Below are positions 1-7,928 of a stretch of 64,000 nt of DNA, piece by piece; position 1 is the first letter of the stretch; every line of letters begins with the position of its first letter. The stretch comes from an uncultured Pseudovibrio sp. (GTDB taxonomy: Bacteria; Pseudomonadota; Alphaproteobacteria; Rhizobiales; Stappiaceae): contig CANMBS010000021.1 in assembly GCA_947496145.1 (NCBI GenBank), positions 1-64,000 of the forward strand, read 5' to 3'. The position numbers and the translations under genes were made by a program. Below the pieces are notes generated by a model. That model was given only the letters and a program-made list of their open reading frames with translations. It searched no databases and was not told the origin of the DNA.

Positions 1-37
1 TCGTCTTAAGACGCGGGAGAGTAGGACGCCGCCGGGC
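1..37 (+). rRNA. rrf: 5S ribosomal RNA, 3' end only
   Basis: The first 37 bases read as the 3' end of a bacterial 5S rRNA: GGGAGAGTAGGACGCCGCC followed by GGGC is the conserved helix I/V region. The rest of the molecule lies before the window. A tRNA-fMet 53 bases downstream matches the usual alphaproteobacterial order 16S-Ile-Ala-23S-5S-fMet, so the window starts at the tail of an rRNA operon. Confidence 0.85.
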
Positions 38-89
38 ATGAATAAATCACACTAAAACCTCTCAAAATACACAGAACACATATAATTAC

Positions 90-166
<77 letters not shown>

Positions 167-173
167 AAGTATC

Positions 174-204
174 AAACCCGCTATCACAAGATGGCGGGTT
201 TTTT
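174..204 (+). terminator. Rho-independent terminator of the rRNA operon
   Basis: AACCCGCTAT pairs with ATGGCGGGTT across a six-base loop and is followed by a run of T. It lies eight bases after the tRNA-fMet. A near copy of this hairpin follows the tRNA remnant at 2682-2712. Confidence 0.85.
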
Positions 205-274
205 CTTGTCTGAAATTCAGTCTGTATTGTAAAATGAGTAAGAACCATCACCAGAATGTTGGTCTGGTTCTTGT

Positions 275-1231
275 CTAGAGCTTACCCGTAACATCGACTT
301 GTGAGAAGCGTTTACGATAGTCGCGGGGGGAGAGGCCGATAAGTTTTTGAAACAGTTTTCTGAACGCCGAGGGGTCCAGATATCCTACTTTTAGAGCAAT
401 GTTTTCGATGCTTAGTGGGCTCAACTCTAAAAGTTCACGGGCTTTGGCAATACGTAGGCTCTGTAAATATTTTGATGGATTCAACCCTGTTACGGAGAGA
501 AACCTACGCACGAAAGTTCGTTCTTCCAAGCCAGCTGTTTTAGCCATTTCAGTCACAGTTAAATGATTGCTATACTGAGTTTGCAACCAATGCTGTACTT
601 TTAATATAACCATGTCTCCATGAGACAAATTGGGGGTGAACAGGTTGTAGAAACTTTGCTCGCGTTCACCCGGATCAATCAAAAAAAAGCGAGCCGTTTC
701 CAGCATCACCGCAGGCCCTAAAAACCGCGCCACGAGTTTGAGGCCTAAGTCTGTCCATGCCATCACGCCACCTGCTGTTATCACATCACCGTCGTCAATA
801 ATCAACCGGTTGGTATTTAACTGAACTTCAGGAAATTGCTTGCAGAAGCTTTCAGCCAATGCCCAGTGAGTTGTGGCCTGACGATTATTTAAAAGGCCAC
901 TTGCCGCGAGTGGAAAGGCACCTGCGCATACTGAGCAAATAAGAGTACCTCTCCTATGTTGTTGCAAAATCCAACGGACCAGTTGGTCGTCTATGGTCTC
1001 TGCAAGCGGGGTTTCAAGAGAAGGTGGCAGAATAACTGCTGTACGAAACAAAGCCTCTTCGCCAGTGATATCCTCGATAATATCGCAATGCAAGCGCGGG
1101 CGAGAGGAAATCCGTTTCGCTTCAAATTGGCTGGCTGAGGAAATCAGATCGTGTAATCCGTAAACAGCGGCTTTTTGAACATGCGGGTAAGCGACAATCC
1201 CTATGCGGAACTCAGGTTTCTTTGACTTCAT
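275..1231 (-). CDS. GlxA-type AraC family transcriptional regulator
   Basis: A 318-residue protein with two domains. Residues about 8-185 resemble a DJ-1/PfpI (class I glutamine amidotransferase-like) fold, including the nucleophile-elbow stretch LICSVCAGAFPLAASG. Residues about 215-310 form an AraC/XylS double helix-turn-helix with LTVTEMAKTAGLEERTFVRR and the second motif SIENIALKVGYLDPSAFRK. Length and order are those of the GlxA family, cytosolic DNA-binding regulators that usually activate catabolic genes. It is divergent from the isochorismatase-GST pair starting at 1329, which is the obvious candidate target; that link is inferred from position only. The ATG at 1231 is close to the divergent gene, so the shared promoter region is about 100 bases. 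Confidence 0.88.
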   Translation of the reverse strand: MKSKKPEFRIGIVAYPHVQKAAVYGLHDLISSASQFEAKRISSRPRLHCDIIEDITGEEALFRTAVILPPSLETPLAETIDDQLVRWILQQHRRGTLICSVCAGAFPLAASGLLNNRQATTHWALAESFCKQFPEVQLNTNRLIIDDGDVITAGGVMAWTDLGLKLVARFLGPAVMLETARFFLIDPGEREQSFYNLFTPNLSHGDMVILKVQHWLQTQYSNHLTVTEMAKTAGLEERTFVRRFLSVTGLNPSKYLQSLRIAKARELLELSPLSIENIALKVGYLDPSAFRKLFQKLIGLSPRDYRKRFSQVDVTGKL

Positions 1232-1328
1232 TTGTCTGAATTACCCCGAACTATGTCGGATCTACCAATCACGATTATGTGGGCCAACCTTTAAAATGGC
1301 ATTCAGTCTAAAACTAAAGGAGAAAAAA

Positions 1329-1877
1329 ATGTCTAAAAGTGCCCTCATTGTTATCGACGTGCAAAACGATTACTTTCCAGGTGGCAAATGGGAGCTGCAC
1401 AATATTGAGGCTTCCGCAGCAAATGCAAAGCACGTTTTGGAACATGCCCGATCAAAAAATGAAACCATCATCCACGTTCACCATGAATTCCAGATAGATA
1501 ACCCACCGTTCTTTGCTCCTGGATCACACGGTGCAGAAATTCATCCGACCATGACACCAAAAGACGGTGAGCTGACGGTATTGAAACACCATGTGAATGC
1601 ATTCCGTGAGACAAACCTGAAGGAACTTTTGGATGAGCATGGCATCACTGACGTAACAATCATTGGTGACATGAGCCATATGTGCATTGATGCCGCCGCC
1701 CGTGCAGCAGCTGACTTCGGCTACAATGTGACTGTGGTAGAAGATGCCTGCTCATCACGAGACCTGGAGTTTAACGGTGAAACCATTGATGCCGACAATA
1801 TTCACAAGGCTTACATGTCCGCTCTGAGCTTTGCTTATGCGAACATAACAAAAACAGAAGAGTTCTTGCAGGCATAA
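1329..1877 (+). CDS. Isochorismatase/nicotinamidase-family cysteine hydrolase
   Basis: A 182-residue enzyme of the isochorismatase-like hydrolase fold. The catalytic triad of the family is present: Asp in ALIVIDVQNDYFPGG, Lys in TVLKHHVNAF and Cys in DMSHMCIDAAARAA. The ATG at 1329 is chosen because AAAGGAGAAAAAA precedes it; an upstream in-frame start at 1203 would overlap the divergent regulator's coding sequence and adds residues foreign to the family. Members act on amides or isochorismate in the cytoplasm; the substrate cannot be read from sequence. The GST gene follows after 16 bases, so the two are probably one transcript. Confidence 0.85.
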   Translation: MSKSALIVIDVQNDYFPGGKWELHNIEASAANAKHVLEHARSKNETIIHVHHEFQIDNPPFFAPGSHGAEIHPTMTPKDGELTVLKHHVNAFRETNLKELLDEHGITDVTIIGDMSHMCIDAAARAAADFGYNVTVVEDACSSRDLEFNGETIDADNIHKAYMSALSFAYANITKTEEFLQA

Positions 1878-1893
1878 CCAGAGGCGAAGACCC

Positions 1894-2538
1894 ATGACCA
1901 CTCTCTATCACGCTCCTCTTACGTGTTCTCTCGCGTCGCGTTTTACCGCCGCAGAGGGCAACGTGCCGTTGGATATCGAGTACCTGAACTTACGCACAAA
2001 AGAACTGGAAGCAGGTGGATCACTTTATGACATCAACCCTTTGGGGCAAGTGTCAGTGCTCAGGCTGGATGATGATAGTCTTCTTACAGAGACCTCAACT
2101 GTTATCATGCAGCTCCAGTCGCTTTCCGAAAATCCAGAGTTTCGCGTAAATCCGCAAGATCCTGAATATTATCAGCTCATGCGCTGGATCTCTTTTTGCG
2201 CGACAGAGTTACACAAAGGATTGTTCCGTGTGATTTTCTATCAGGAAGCCACGGATGAGGTTAAGGACCGGGTTCGGGAGCTGGCTCCTTTACGTTTTGA
2301 AGTGCTGGAGAACCATCTTGCTAACCGGCAATTCCTTTTGGGTGACCGTTTCAGCGCAGCAGATGCCTACCTCACCTGGTTCTTTGTGCTTTCAGAAAAC
2401 GCACATCTGGATCACAGCTCTTATCCGAATCTTGAGGCATACCGCCAAAGAGTTTTGTCTCGCCCTGCAATCCGTAACCTGATTGAGAGCGACCGCAAGA
2501 AAGATAAAGAGCTGGATCAGCGGATTATCCCTGAATAG
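1894..2538 (+). CDS. Glutathione S-transferase family protein
   Basis: A 214-residue protein with an N-terminal thioredoxin-like half (about 1-80) and an all-helical C-terminal half (about 90-205), the layout of cytosolic GSTs. A Cys-Ser pair near the N-terminus (PLTCSLASR) sits where beta-class enzymes carry the active Cys. The usual Val-cis-Pro of the glutathione site is changed: the stretch is GQVSVL, with Ser where Pro is expected, and the E-S/G glutathione-contact motif reads LTETSTVI. The fold is therefore clear but canonical glutathione binding is less so. Second gene of a pair with the isochorismatase-type hydrolase; AGAGGCG provides the ribosome site. Confidence 0.85.
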   Translation: MTTLYHAPLTCSLASRFTAAEGNVPLDIEYLNLRTKELEAGGSLYDINPLGQVSVLRLDDDSLLTETSTVIMQLQSLSENPEFRVNPQDPEYYQLMRWISFCATELHKGLFRVIFYQEATDEVKDRVRELAPLRFEVLENHLANRQFLLGDRFSAADAYLTWFFVLSENAHLDHSSYPNLEAYRQRVLSRPAIRNLIESDRKKDKELDQRIIPE

Positions 2539-2629
2539 TGTTTGGTCTGGTGTCACCAACGACCTCTCATCGCAGAATTTGCGGAGTAGCTGGTGACACC
2601 GGCATACGAGGTTCACTTGCTGTGTTAAG

Positions 2630-2674
2630 AACATAGCCTGAATGTTGCAGGTTCAAATCCTGCCCCCGCAACCA
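2630..2674 (+). pseudogene. tRNA-fMet 3'-half remnant
   Basis: From the anticodon loop onward this matches the tRNA-fMet at 90-166: CATA-CCTGAA, the T-arm GCAGG-TTCAAAT-CCTGC, and CCCCCGCAACCA. The 5' half is unrelated sequence, so no cloverleaf can form. The T-stem differs from the intact gene at one pair on both sides (T-A there, C-G here), a compensatory change. That suggests the fragment came from another functional tRNA-fMet gene rather than decaying in place. Confidence 0.8.
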
Positions 2675-2681
2675 AACTATC

Positions 2682-2712
2682 AAACCCGCTATCATCGGAT
2701 GGCGGGGTTTTT
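2682..2712 (+). terminator. Second copy of the rRNA-operon terminator
   Basis: AACCCGCTAT...ATGGCGGGG followed by TTTTT repeats the hairpin at 174-204 with a changed loop. It follows the tRNA-fMet remnant at the same spacing as in the intact locus, so tRNA end and terminator were duplicated or imported together. It could still terminate the GST transcript. Confidence 0.7.
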
Positions 2713-2758
2713 GTTGCCCGGAATCTGCGCATTAGCTGTAGTCTGTCAGTGACAACAG

Positions 2759-3226
2759 TTAAGCTGGCTCTTTCTTAAATGACTTATCGCCATAGATAAA
2801 CCGTGGGCCACGGCCATAGCTGGCGGCGGCGTCGCCTGCGTTGTATAGCTCGCATTTGTCAAGGGAGAGGCAGCCGCAGCCCATGCAGCCTTCCAGTTGC
2901 GTGCGCAGGCGTTCCATACGGGCGATACGCCTGTTCAGATGGGTTTGGAACTGTTTGCTTAGCCGGGTCCAGTCAGCTTTGCTGGGGGCACGACCGGGCG
3001 GGAGCGTTGCGAGCTGCTCTGCGATTTCCTTAATTGTGAAGCCGAATTCTTGCGCAATCAATGCAAATGACAATCGGCGGATATCGGCACGCATAAAACG
3101 GCGCTGCCCGCCTGCATTACGAGCAGCTGTCACTATGCCTTTTCTCTCATAAAACCGAATAGCGGAAGTGGTAAGCCCGGTACGCTCGGCTAACGCTCCG
3201 ATTGTCATGACTTCAGTTGCACTCAT
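2759..3226 (-). CDS. soxR: Redox-sensitive regulator SoxR (MerR family, [2Fe-2S])
   Basis: A 155-residue MerR-family activator. The N-terminal winged helix (MTIGALAERTGLTTSAIRFY) is followed by a dimerisation helix and the SoxR cluster loop CMGCGCLSLDKC, i.e. C-X2-C-X-C-X5-C at residues 114-125, which ligates a redox-sensing [2Fe-2S] centre. The ATG at 3226 is preferred over a TTG at 3238 because GAGGG lies just upstream of it. SoxR proteins activate promoters when oxidised by redox-cycling compounds. A promoter with the required 19-bp spacer lies in the 80-bp gap to the divergent VOC gene, so that gene is the likely target. Confidence 0.95.
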   Translation of the reverse strand: MSATEVMTIGALAERTGLTTSAIRFYERKGIVTAARNAGGQRRFMRADIRRLSFALIAQEFGFTIKEIAEQLATLPPGRAPSKADWTRLSKQFQTHLNRRIARMERLRTQLEGCMGCGCLSLDKCELYNAGDAAASYGRGPRFIYGDKSFKKEPA

Positions 3227-3244
3227 AAAGACCCTCAAAAGCTC

Positions 3245-3275
3245 TTGACTTAAACTTAAGTTAAACTCCTAAAAG
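3245..3275 (+). promoter_or_regulatory. SoxR-type promoter with 19-bp spacer
   Basis: TTGACT (3245-3250) and TAAAAG (3270-3275) are separated by exactly 19 bases; within the spacer lies the palindrome AACTTAAGTT, extended by further symmetric bases. MerR-family activators, SoxR included, work by untwisting promoters with 19-20 bp spacers that hold their dyad operator. It reads toward the VOC gene at 3310, and the divergent gene is soxR itself. Confidence 0.75.
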
Positions 3276-3309
3276 AGATGCATCTCAAGTCAAAAGAAAG
3301 GCTATTGTG

Positions 3310-3693
3310 ATGACGAAGAGTTTTTTAGAGCATGTGAACATTACTGTTTCTGATCCGGTTGCAACTGCTGAGCGTCTCACTAACTGGTTTGGTTGGCAGG
3401 TTCGCTGGCAAGGTGCTGCGCGGGCAGGCGGGACGACCGTTCATGTGGGAACAGATGACAGTTATATTGCTGTTTATTCCCTCGGCAACACCAGAGCGAC
3501 TAAAGAGGACAATTACGTCACGCATGGCAGTCTGAACCATGTGGGGGTGGTGGTTGAAGACCTCGATGCGGTTGAGAAGAAAGTGCTGGCGGGTGGATAT
3601 GAGACCCGAAACCACTCGGACTATGAACCTGGACGGCGCTTCTACTTTGATGATGATGACGGTATTGAGTTTGAGGTGGTCAGCTACGCATAA
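3310..3693 (+). CDS. VOC (glyoxalase/bleomycin-resistance) family protein
   Basis: A 127-residue single VOC module: FLEHVNITVSDPVATAERLTNWFGW begins the first beta-alpha-beta unit and SLNHVGVVVEDLDAVEKKV the second, ending with DDGIEFEVVSY where a metal-binding Glu is expected. His residues at the starts of both units and the terminal Glu match the metal-ligand pattern of glyoxalase-like proteins. The ATG at 3310 follows AAAGG; a GTG is directly before it. Position behind a SoxR-type promoter suggests a role in handling redox-active or electrophilic compounds, for example antibiotic or aldehyde detoxification. The actual substrate is unknown. Confidence 0.85.
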   Translation: MTKSFLEHVNITVSDPVATAERLTNWFGWQVRWQGAARAGGTTVHVGTDDSYIAVYSLGNTRATKEDNYVTHGSLNHVGVVVEDLDAVEKKVLAGGYETRNHSDYEPGRRFYFDDDDGIEFEVVSYA

Positions 3694-3711
3694 CTGAATG
3701 AACTCCGGTGC

Positions 3712-3746
3712 AAGAGCGTTTCCAGAAACTGGGAGCGCTCTTTTTG
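3712..3746 (+). terminator. Terminator after the VOC gene
   Basis: AGAGCG...CGCTCT with an inner CCAG/CTGG stem, followed by TTTTT, 18 bases after the VOC stop codon. Confidence 0.75.
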
Positions 3747-3827
3747 GCCGTGGTGGTTTACAGGTTAAACTAGGCATTGAAGGCTGGTGTGCTTGCGAAG
3801 TGTGGTTTGCTTTATTAAGCTTTACAG

Positions 3828-3864
3828 GAACTCTCCGTTACTGATCGTGGTGGGGAGTTCTTTT
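3828..3864 (+). terminator. Terminator-like hairpin before ogt
   Basis: GAACTCTCC pairs imperfectly with GGGGAGTTC and is followed by TTTT, 26 bases upstream of ogt. It could be a second terminator for upstream transcription or a leader hairpin of ogt. Confidence 0.45.
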
Positions 3865-3890
3865 ATGTGCAGTAAAGGGAGCAACTGGTC

Positions 3891-4421
3891 ATGAGCGCTG
3901 ATGAACCGATCACATATTGCACCTATCAGAGCCCGGTGGGGGAGCTTTTGATTGGCGGCAGTGCCGGGGCGCTGGAGTTTCTCCACTTTCCGGAAAGTGC
4001 ACGCAGGCGGTTTGTTGAAGAGGGCTGGGTGGAAGACGCTAAGCCCTATGCTGGTTTGATTGCGCAGCTGAGTGCTTACTTTGCTGGTGAGTTGAAGGTC
4101 TTTTCACTGGACTGGACGCTGATCGGGACGGACTTTCAAAAGCGTGTCTGGGAACAGCTTGCAGCGATCCCGTTTGGGGAGACGCGCAGCTATGGTGATA
4201 TTGCCAAGGCCCTCGGAAATCCCGGTGCAAGCCGTGCGGTGGGGCTGGCAAACAATGCAAATCCGCTGCCGATTGTTATTCCGTGCCACCGGGTGATTGG
4301 TGCGAACGGGGCGCTGGTTGGGTTTGGTGGGGGATTGCCAACAAAGATCTGGCTACTGGACCACGAAGGCATTCCCTATGGTGCTGGTACCAATAAGGAT
4401 CAGATGGCGTTTTCGTTTTGA
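3891..4421 (+). CDS. ogt: Methylated-DNA-[protein]-cysteine S-methyltransferase
   Basis: A 176-residue suicide repair enzyme that transfers O6-alkyl groups from guanine (and O4 from thymine) to its own cysteine. The active-site motif PCHRVIG holds Cys132; upstream TDFQKRVWEQLAAIPFGETRSYGDIA carries the DNA-binding helix-turn-helix with its Arg finger region, and the N-terminal ribonuclease-H-like domain covers about residues 1-80. Length is normal for Ogt without an Ada regulatory domain. GGAGCAACTGGTC precedes the ATG. It stands alone between two hairpins. Confidence 0.95.
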   Translation: MSADEPITYCTYQSPVGELLIGGSAGALEFLHFPESARRRFVEEGWVEDAKPYAGLIAQLSAYFAGELKVFSLDWTLIGTDFQKRVWEQLAAIPFGETRSYGDIAKALGNPGASRAVGLANNANPLPIVIPCHRVIGANGALVGFGGGLPTKIWLLDHEGIPYGAGTNKDQMAFSF

Positions 4422-4558
4422 AAGTACCTATCCGCTCCTTCTTGCTTCTGGGTAGCTGTGATTCAGCCCTGTCAAAACAAGGTTTGAGAACGGACATACA
4501 TCGAGTGCAAACTACTGAAATAGGGAATGTTTGAATCTCGATAAGAGGCTGAAAGCTC

Positions 4559-4999
4559 ATGGTTGCTAAGATTACTTTGGGAATTTTGGCTGTGCTGTTT
4601 GTGTTAACCGGCGTATCAGGTTCGTTTTCAGAGACGATGATAGAATGCCGGGAACCTAAAGGGTACGGATACTACTTTGAAAATGGGTTTGTCTCAGCAA
4701 GTCAAAAAGGCTGGACCGAAGACGCAATAACTGGAGGGATTATTGCCTTAGAGCTTAAGGAGAACTCAGCGGATATTCTGTTTAAAGATGCGCATCAGCT
4801 AAAGAGTGCCTCCGGGCAGGGAGCGCAAGTCGTTTTGACAGGTGTAGGAACGCGCACCATTTCTGTTTCTGTAATCTATAACAAAACCAACTCAGAGCAT
4901 TATGTGTTCGATTTGCTAAATAAGAAGATGGCTTTTACCTCGTTGAAATTCGAAGGTTTTATTGAAAAGGCGTCTTTGATGATCTCCGAATGTAAATGA
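4559..4999 (+). CDS. Small secreted protein of unknown function
   Basis: A 146-residue protein with a clear signal peptide: Lys at residue 4, then a hydrophobic stretch ITLGILAVLFVLTGVSG and probable cleavage near residue 25. The mature part has one Cys near each end (MIECRE and SECK), which could form a disulfide joining the termini of a beta-rich domain. No family is recognised. An AAGAGG lies upstream of the ATG. It is convergent with the beta-propeller gene on the other strand and separated from it by about 90 bases. Confidence 0.65.
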   Translation: MVAKITLGILAVLFVLTGVSGSFSETMIECREPKGYGYYFENGFVSASQKGWTEDAITGGIIALELKENSADILFKDAHQLKSASGQGAQVVLTGVGTRTISVSVIYNKTNSEHYVFDLLNKKMAFTSLKFEGFIEKASLMISECK

Positions 5000-5055
5000 T
5001 GTACCTCCTGACATCGAAACTCTGTGTGGTAACTTGCATTCCTTCGTTTTAAGCT

Positions 5056-5080
5056 GGAAGGACGCCAAGGGTGCCCTTCC
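5056..5080. terminator. Hairpin between convergent genes
   Basis: GGAAGG...CCTTCC with an inner stem and one mismatch, placed between the stops of the 4559 gene (+) and the 5091 gene (-). The T-tract is weak on both sides, so its activity is uncertain. Confidence 0.35.
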
Positions 5081-5090
5081 GGTTCTCTTG

Positions 5091-6119
5091 TTAAGAAGGC
5101 GCAGTTTCTGTTTCGCCAAACTGGATGCGCACGATCCTGTCGGTGCCGGATTCTCCGCCCCATGCTTCGCCTTTACGGCCTGCCATCTGGCGGACGTCGG
5201 CGTCGGCTTTGTTGCTTGGGAAGCTGGTGAATTCTTCTGTGTCCGGGTCGAAGTAGACGATAGCGTCGGCGTCGAAGTCGGTGAGCCAGACCTTGTCGTT
5301 TTCATCTACATAGACTGAGTAGGGCAGCGGGTCGTTGCCAGGGAGCTTCCAATCGCGCCAGGTGTCGGCCTGCGGGTCGTAGTGGCTGACCTGACCGGAA
5401 AGCCATTCGCTGACCCATAGCTTGCCCTTTGAGTTGGACCAGATACGTCGAGCACCCTGTTCCTCTGTTGGTGGGGTGACGATGCGGGCGCGGCCTGTGG
5501 TCTTGTCGATGTTGGCGATGTGGCTTCCGGCGAGGGAGGCGTACCAGACATCTCCTTGCGGTGTAACGGTGATGCCATAGGGGCCGGGGCCTTGCGGGCT
5601 GGGCCAGACTTCAATCTCTTGCGTCGCCGGGTCTACACGTCCGTAAACGCCGTTTTGTCCGGTGAACCAATAGATACCATCCTGATCGAAAACCCCGGTA
5701 TTGAGGTTCGCATCTGCGAACTCAGCAGGCAGCGGGATCAGGGTGACTGCGTCGGTTTGTGGTTCAACACGGGCGATGGCGTTTTGTCCGCCCTCTGTCA
5801 CCCACATGGCCCCATCCGGGCCGAGGACGACACCATGGGGTGCTGCTTTTTCGCCTAAAGAGACGGGGTGTAACTCTCCATTGTCAGGATTAAGGCGAGT
5901 GAGGGTGCCGTCTGCCTGCCCGCAGTACCAGACCATGCCGTCAGAATCGAAGCCGATGTCTCTTGAACGAGAGCCGGGACGGGCGTCGAAGTATGTTACC
6001 TTTGCATTCTTCAGGGCAGCTTCACTCTGTTCTGAGGCAAAGGCTGGAGTGATTTGTAAGCCAACATAGGTGCTGGATAGTGTCAGGGCAGATACACCGA
6101 GAAACTCTCGTCTGTTCAT
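5091..6119 (-). CDS. Exported beta-propeller protein, streptogramin-lyase (Vgb) like
   Basis: A 342-residue protein. The N-terminus MNRREFLGVSALTLSS is a twin-arginine-type signal, followed by a hydrophobic stretch and a probable Ala-X-Ala site near residue 29. The rest consists of repeated blades with D/G-x-x-W motifs (DGMVWYCG, DGAMWVTE, DGIYWFTG, GDVWYAS, GKLWVSE, DKVWLTD), typical of the Vgb/SMP-30-type six- to seven-bladed propellers. True virginiamycin B lyases are cytoplasmic, so an exported relative more likely acts on a periplasmic lactone or is a binding protein. Monocistronic, start supported by GGGAGAG upstream. Confidence 0.75.
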   Translation of the reverse strand: MNRREFLGVSALTLSSTYVGLQITPAFASEQSEAALKNAKVTYFDARPGSRSRDIGFDSDGMVWYCGQADGTLTRLNPDNGELHPVSLGEKAAPHGVVLGPDGAMWVTEGGQNAIARVEPQTDAVTLIPLPAEFADANLNTGVFDQDGIYWFTGQNGVYGRVDPATQEIEVWPSPQGPGPYGITVTPQGDVWYASLAGSHIANIDKTTGRARIVTPPTEEQGARRIWSNSKGKLWVSEWLSGQVSHYDPQADTWRDWKLPGNDPLPYSVYVDENDKVWLTDFDADAIVYFDPDTEEFTSFPSNKADADVRQMAGRKGEAWGGESGTDRIVRIQFGETETAPS

Positions 6120-6459
6120 CCTAGCTCTCCCTTGTGTGGTCTCGGTTTTGAGACTTTGCGCCTGCTTTAACTCACAGCAAAGGCTTAGCTGTGGCAGTTT
6201 GGGAGCGCTAAGAGAGACATTGTGTTTGCAGTTAAGAAATACTCACGGAAGTGGGGACAATTCTTAATCTCATTAATTTCGAATTCTTATGCAGCGGAAA
6301 TATGGGCTACCTCATCAGGTGTGATGTCTCTTTGAATATTTACCTTTTTCAAGATGTTAATGCCTTAAGAGACGTCTGTTCGACTGTTTTGATTGATCAC
6401 GCCATAGCAGAAGAAGGCAGCGTCTCATCCTAATGGATAACTGAGGAGAGTTTAGTTTT

Positions 6460-6477
6460 GTCAATTTTCGAATTGAC
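6460..6477. promoter_or_regulatory. Inverted repeat, candidate operator
   Basis: GTCAATT-TTCG-AATTGAC is a perfect 7-bp inverted repeat with a TTCG loop. Related TTTCGAATT and ACGAAAATTGAC strings lie at about 6498-6507 and 6538-6549, so this looks like a cluster of sites for one regulator. Confidence 0.45.
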
Positions 6478-6510
6478 GGCTAAGTGCTTTCGCTTATATT
6501 TCGAATTTAC

Positions 6511-6530
6511 GCGATAATGTGCATTATCGC
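6511..6530. promoter_or_regulatory. 20-bp palindrome, candidate operator
   Basis: GCGATAATG-TG-CATTATCGC is a 9-bp perfect inverted repeat with a 2-base centre, a shape expected of a dimeric repressor site. No regulator gene is adjacent; a DeoR-family GlpR encoded elsewhere is a reasonable but unproven binder. Confidence 0.45.
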
Positions 6531-6835
6531 TGATAAACGAAAATTGACGTGAGGGTGAGGACGTAGTTTAATTTTGTCTTCAGAAAGCACTTTTCAATGC
6601 TGAACCTTAAGAAGAAAGTACTTTGAGGGGTGTTCCGGGGGGAGATCATAAAAGAAGGCAGATGTTTCGCGGCTAGTCGCTGCGTCTCTTTATAAAGACC
6701 TTCAAATAAATAAGGTTTAGCTGCTTGTAATTTCAGCAGCTTCAGGAATTACATCAGGGAATTTAAAGGTGCCGCAGTGCAAGCGGCGTGCACCTCAGGA
6801 AGCAGTTGGGTCGCTTTCTGTTCCGGGAGGGCAAC

Positions 6836-7918
6836 ATGCTTGAATTAAGGGGCGTCAGCAAAACTGTTGACGGCATGGATCATATTCGCGACGTGTCTTT
6901 ACGTCTTGAAAGTGGTTCACTGAACGTATTGTTGGGACCAACACTGTCTGGCAAGACGACGCTGATGCGTCTGATGGCAGGGCTGGACAAACCAACTGCA
7001 GGGCAAGTGCTCGTCAATGGACAGGATATGACTGGTGTTTCCGTGCGCAAGCGCGATGTCGCCATGGTCTACCAGCAGTTCATCAACTACCCGGCTCTCA
7101 CGGTTTATGAAAACATCGCCAGCCCACTGCGTGTTGCAGGGCTGAAACGAGATGAGATTGACAAACAGGTGCGCAAAGCTGCGGATCTGATGAAGCTCTC
7201 GCCTTATCTGGACCGCACACCGCTGAACCTTTCCGGTGGTCAGCAGCAGCGTACAGCACTGGCGCGTGCGCTTGTGAAGGGCGCGCATCTGGTGCTGATG
7301 GATGAGCCGCTGGCGAACCTGGATTATAAACTGCGCGAAGAACTGCGCGATGAGCTGCCGAAGATTTTTTCTGAGAGCGGTGCCGTGTTTGTTTACGCGA
7401 CTACAGAGCCAACTGAAGCGCTGCTGCTTGGCGGGCGTACAGCCACTTTGCATGAGGGCCGTGTTTCGCAGTTTGGTGATACCATTGATGTTTACAGAAA
7501 TCCTCAGGACATCATTACTGCGCAGACTTTCTCTGATCCGCCGCTGAACCTGCTGGGCCTGACAAAAAGCGGAGGTGAATTCCGCACTTCTAACGGCACA
7601 GTCATTCCGGCAACCGAAGATGAAAAGCGTCTTCCTGATGGCCATTACAAAGCAGGTTTCCGGCCCCATCACCTTTACCTGCAACGCCCGAGCGAGGATG
7701 CTGTGTGTCTTCCTGCTGTTGTTGACGTCTCCGAGATCACCGGGTCTGAGAGCTTCATCCACCTGACCTGTCTGAACCACCGCTGGGTGGCGCTGGAGCA
7801 TGGCATTCATAACGTGGATGTGGATGCTGAGATCGACGTGTATGTAGACGCGAAGAACTTCATGATTTTCGATGATGAGGGCCGCTCTGTTGCGTCTCTC
7901 ATGGTTGAGCCGGCTTAA
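6836..7918 (+). CDS. glpS: Glycerol ABC transporter ATP-binding protein GlpS
   Basis: A 360-residue ABC ATPase with a C-terminal regulatory OB-like domain as in the UgpC/MalK group. Walker A is GPTLSGKT (residues 34-41), Q-loop VYQQ, signature LSGGQQQR (132-139), Walker B LVLMDE (152-157). The switch histidine is missing: the segment that normally reads VTHD is YATTEP, with Thr190 in the His position. Start chosen at the ATG at 6836 after GGGAGGG. First gene of a tightly packed operon with glpT, glpP, glpQ, glpU and glpV, the order described for glycerol uptake in Rhizobium. Confidence 0.92.
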   Translation: MLELRGVSKTVDGMDHIRDVSLRLESGSLNVLLGPTLSGKTTLMRLMAGLDKPTAGQVLVNGQDMTGVSVRKRDVAMVYQQFINYPALTVYENIASPLRVAGLKRDEIDKQVRKAADLMKLSPYLDRTPLNLSGGQQQRTALARALVKGAHLVLMDEPLANLDYKLREELRDELPKIFSESGAVFVYATTEPTEALLLGGRTATLHEGRVSQFGDTIDVYRNPQDIITAQTFSDPPLNLLGLTKSGGEFRTSNGTVIPATEDEKRLPDGHYKAGFRPHHLYLQRPSEDAVCLPAVVDVSEITGSESFIHLTCLNHRWVALEHGIHNVDVDAEIDVYVDAKNFMIFDDEGRSVASLMVEPA

Positions 7919-7928
7919 GGAGGCGAGC

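Larger units (their letters stand above)
6120..6835. other. Long gene-free region upstream of glpS
   Basis: About 715 bases without a convincing gene. It carries two perfect inverted repeats (6460-6477 and 6511-6530) described separately and several TTTCGAA-like repeats between them. It probably holds the promoter and operators of the glycerol transporter operon. Small reading frames here lack ribosome sites. Confidence 0.6.
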
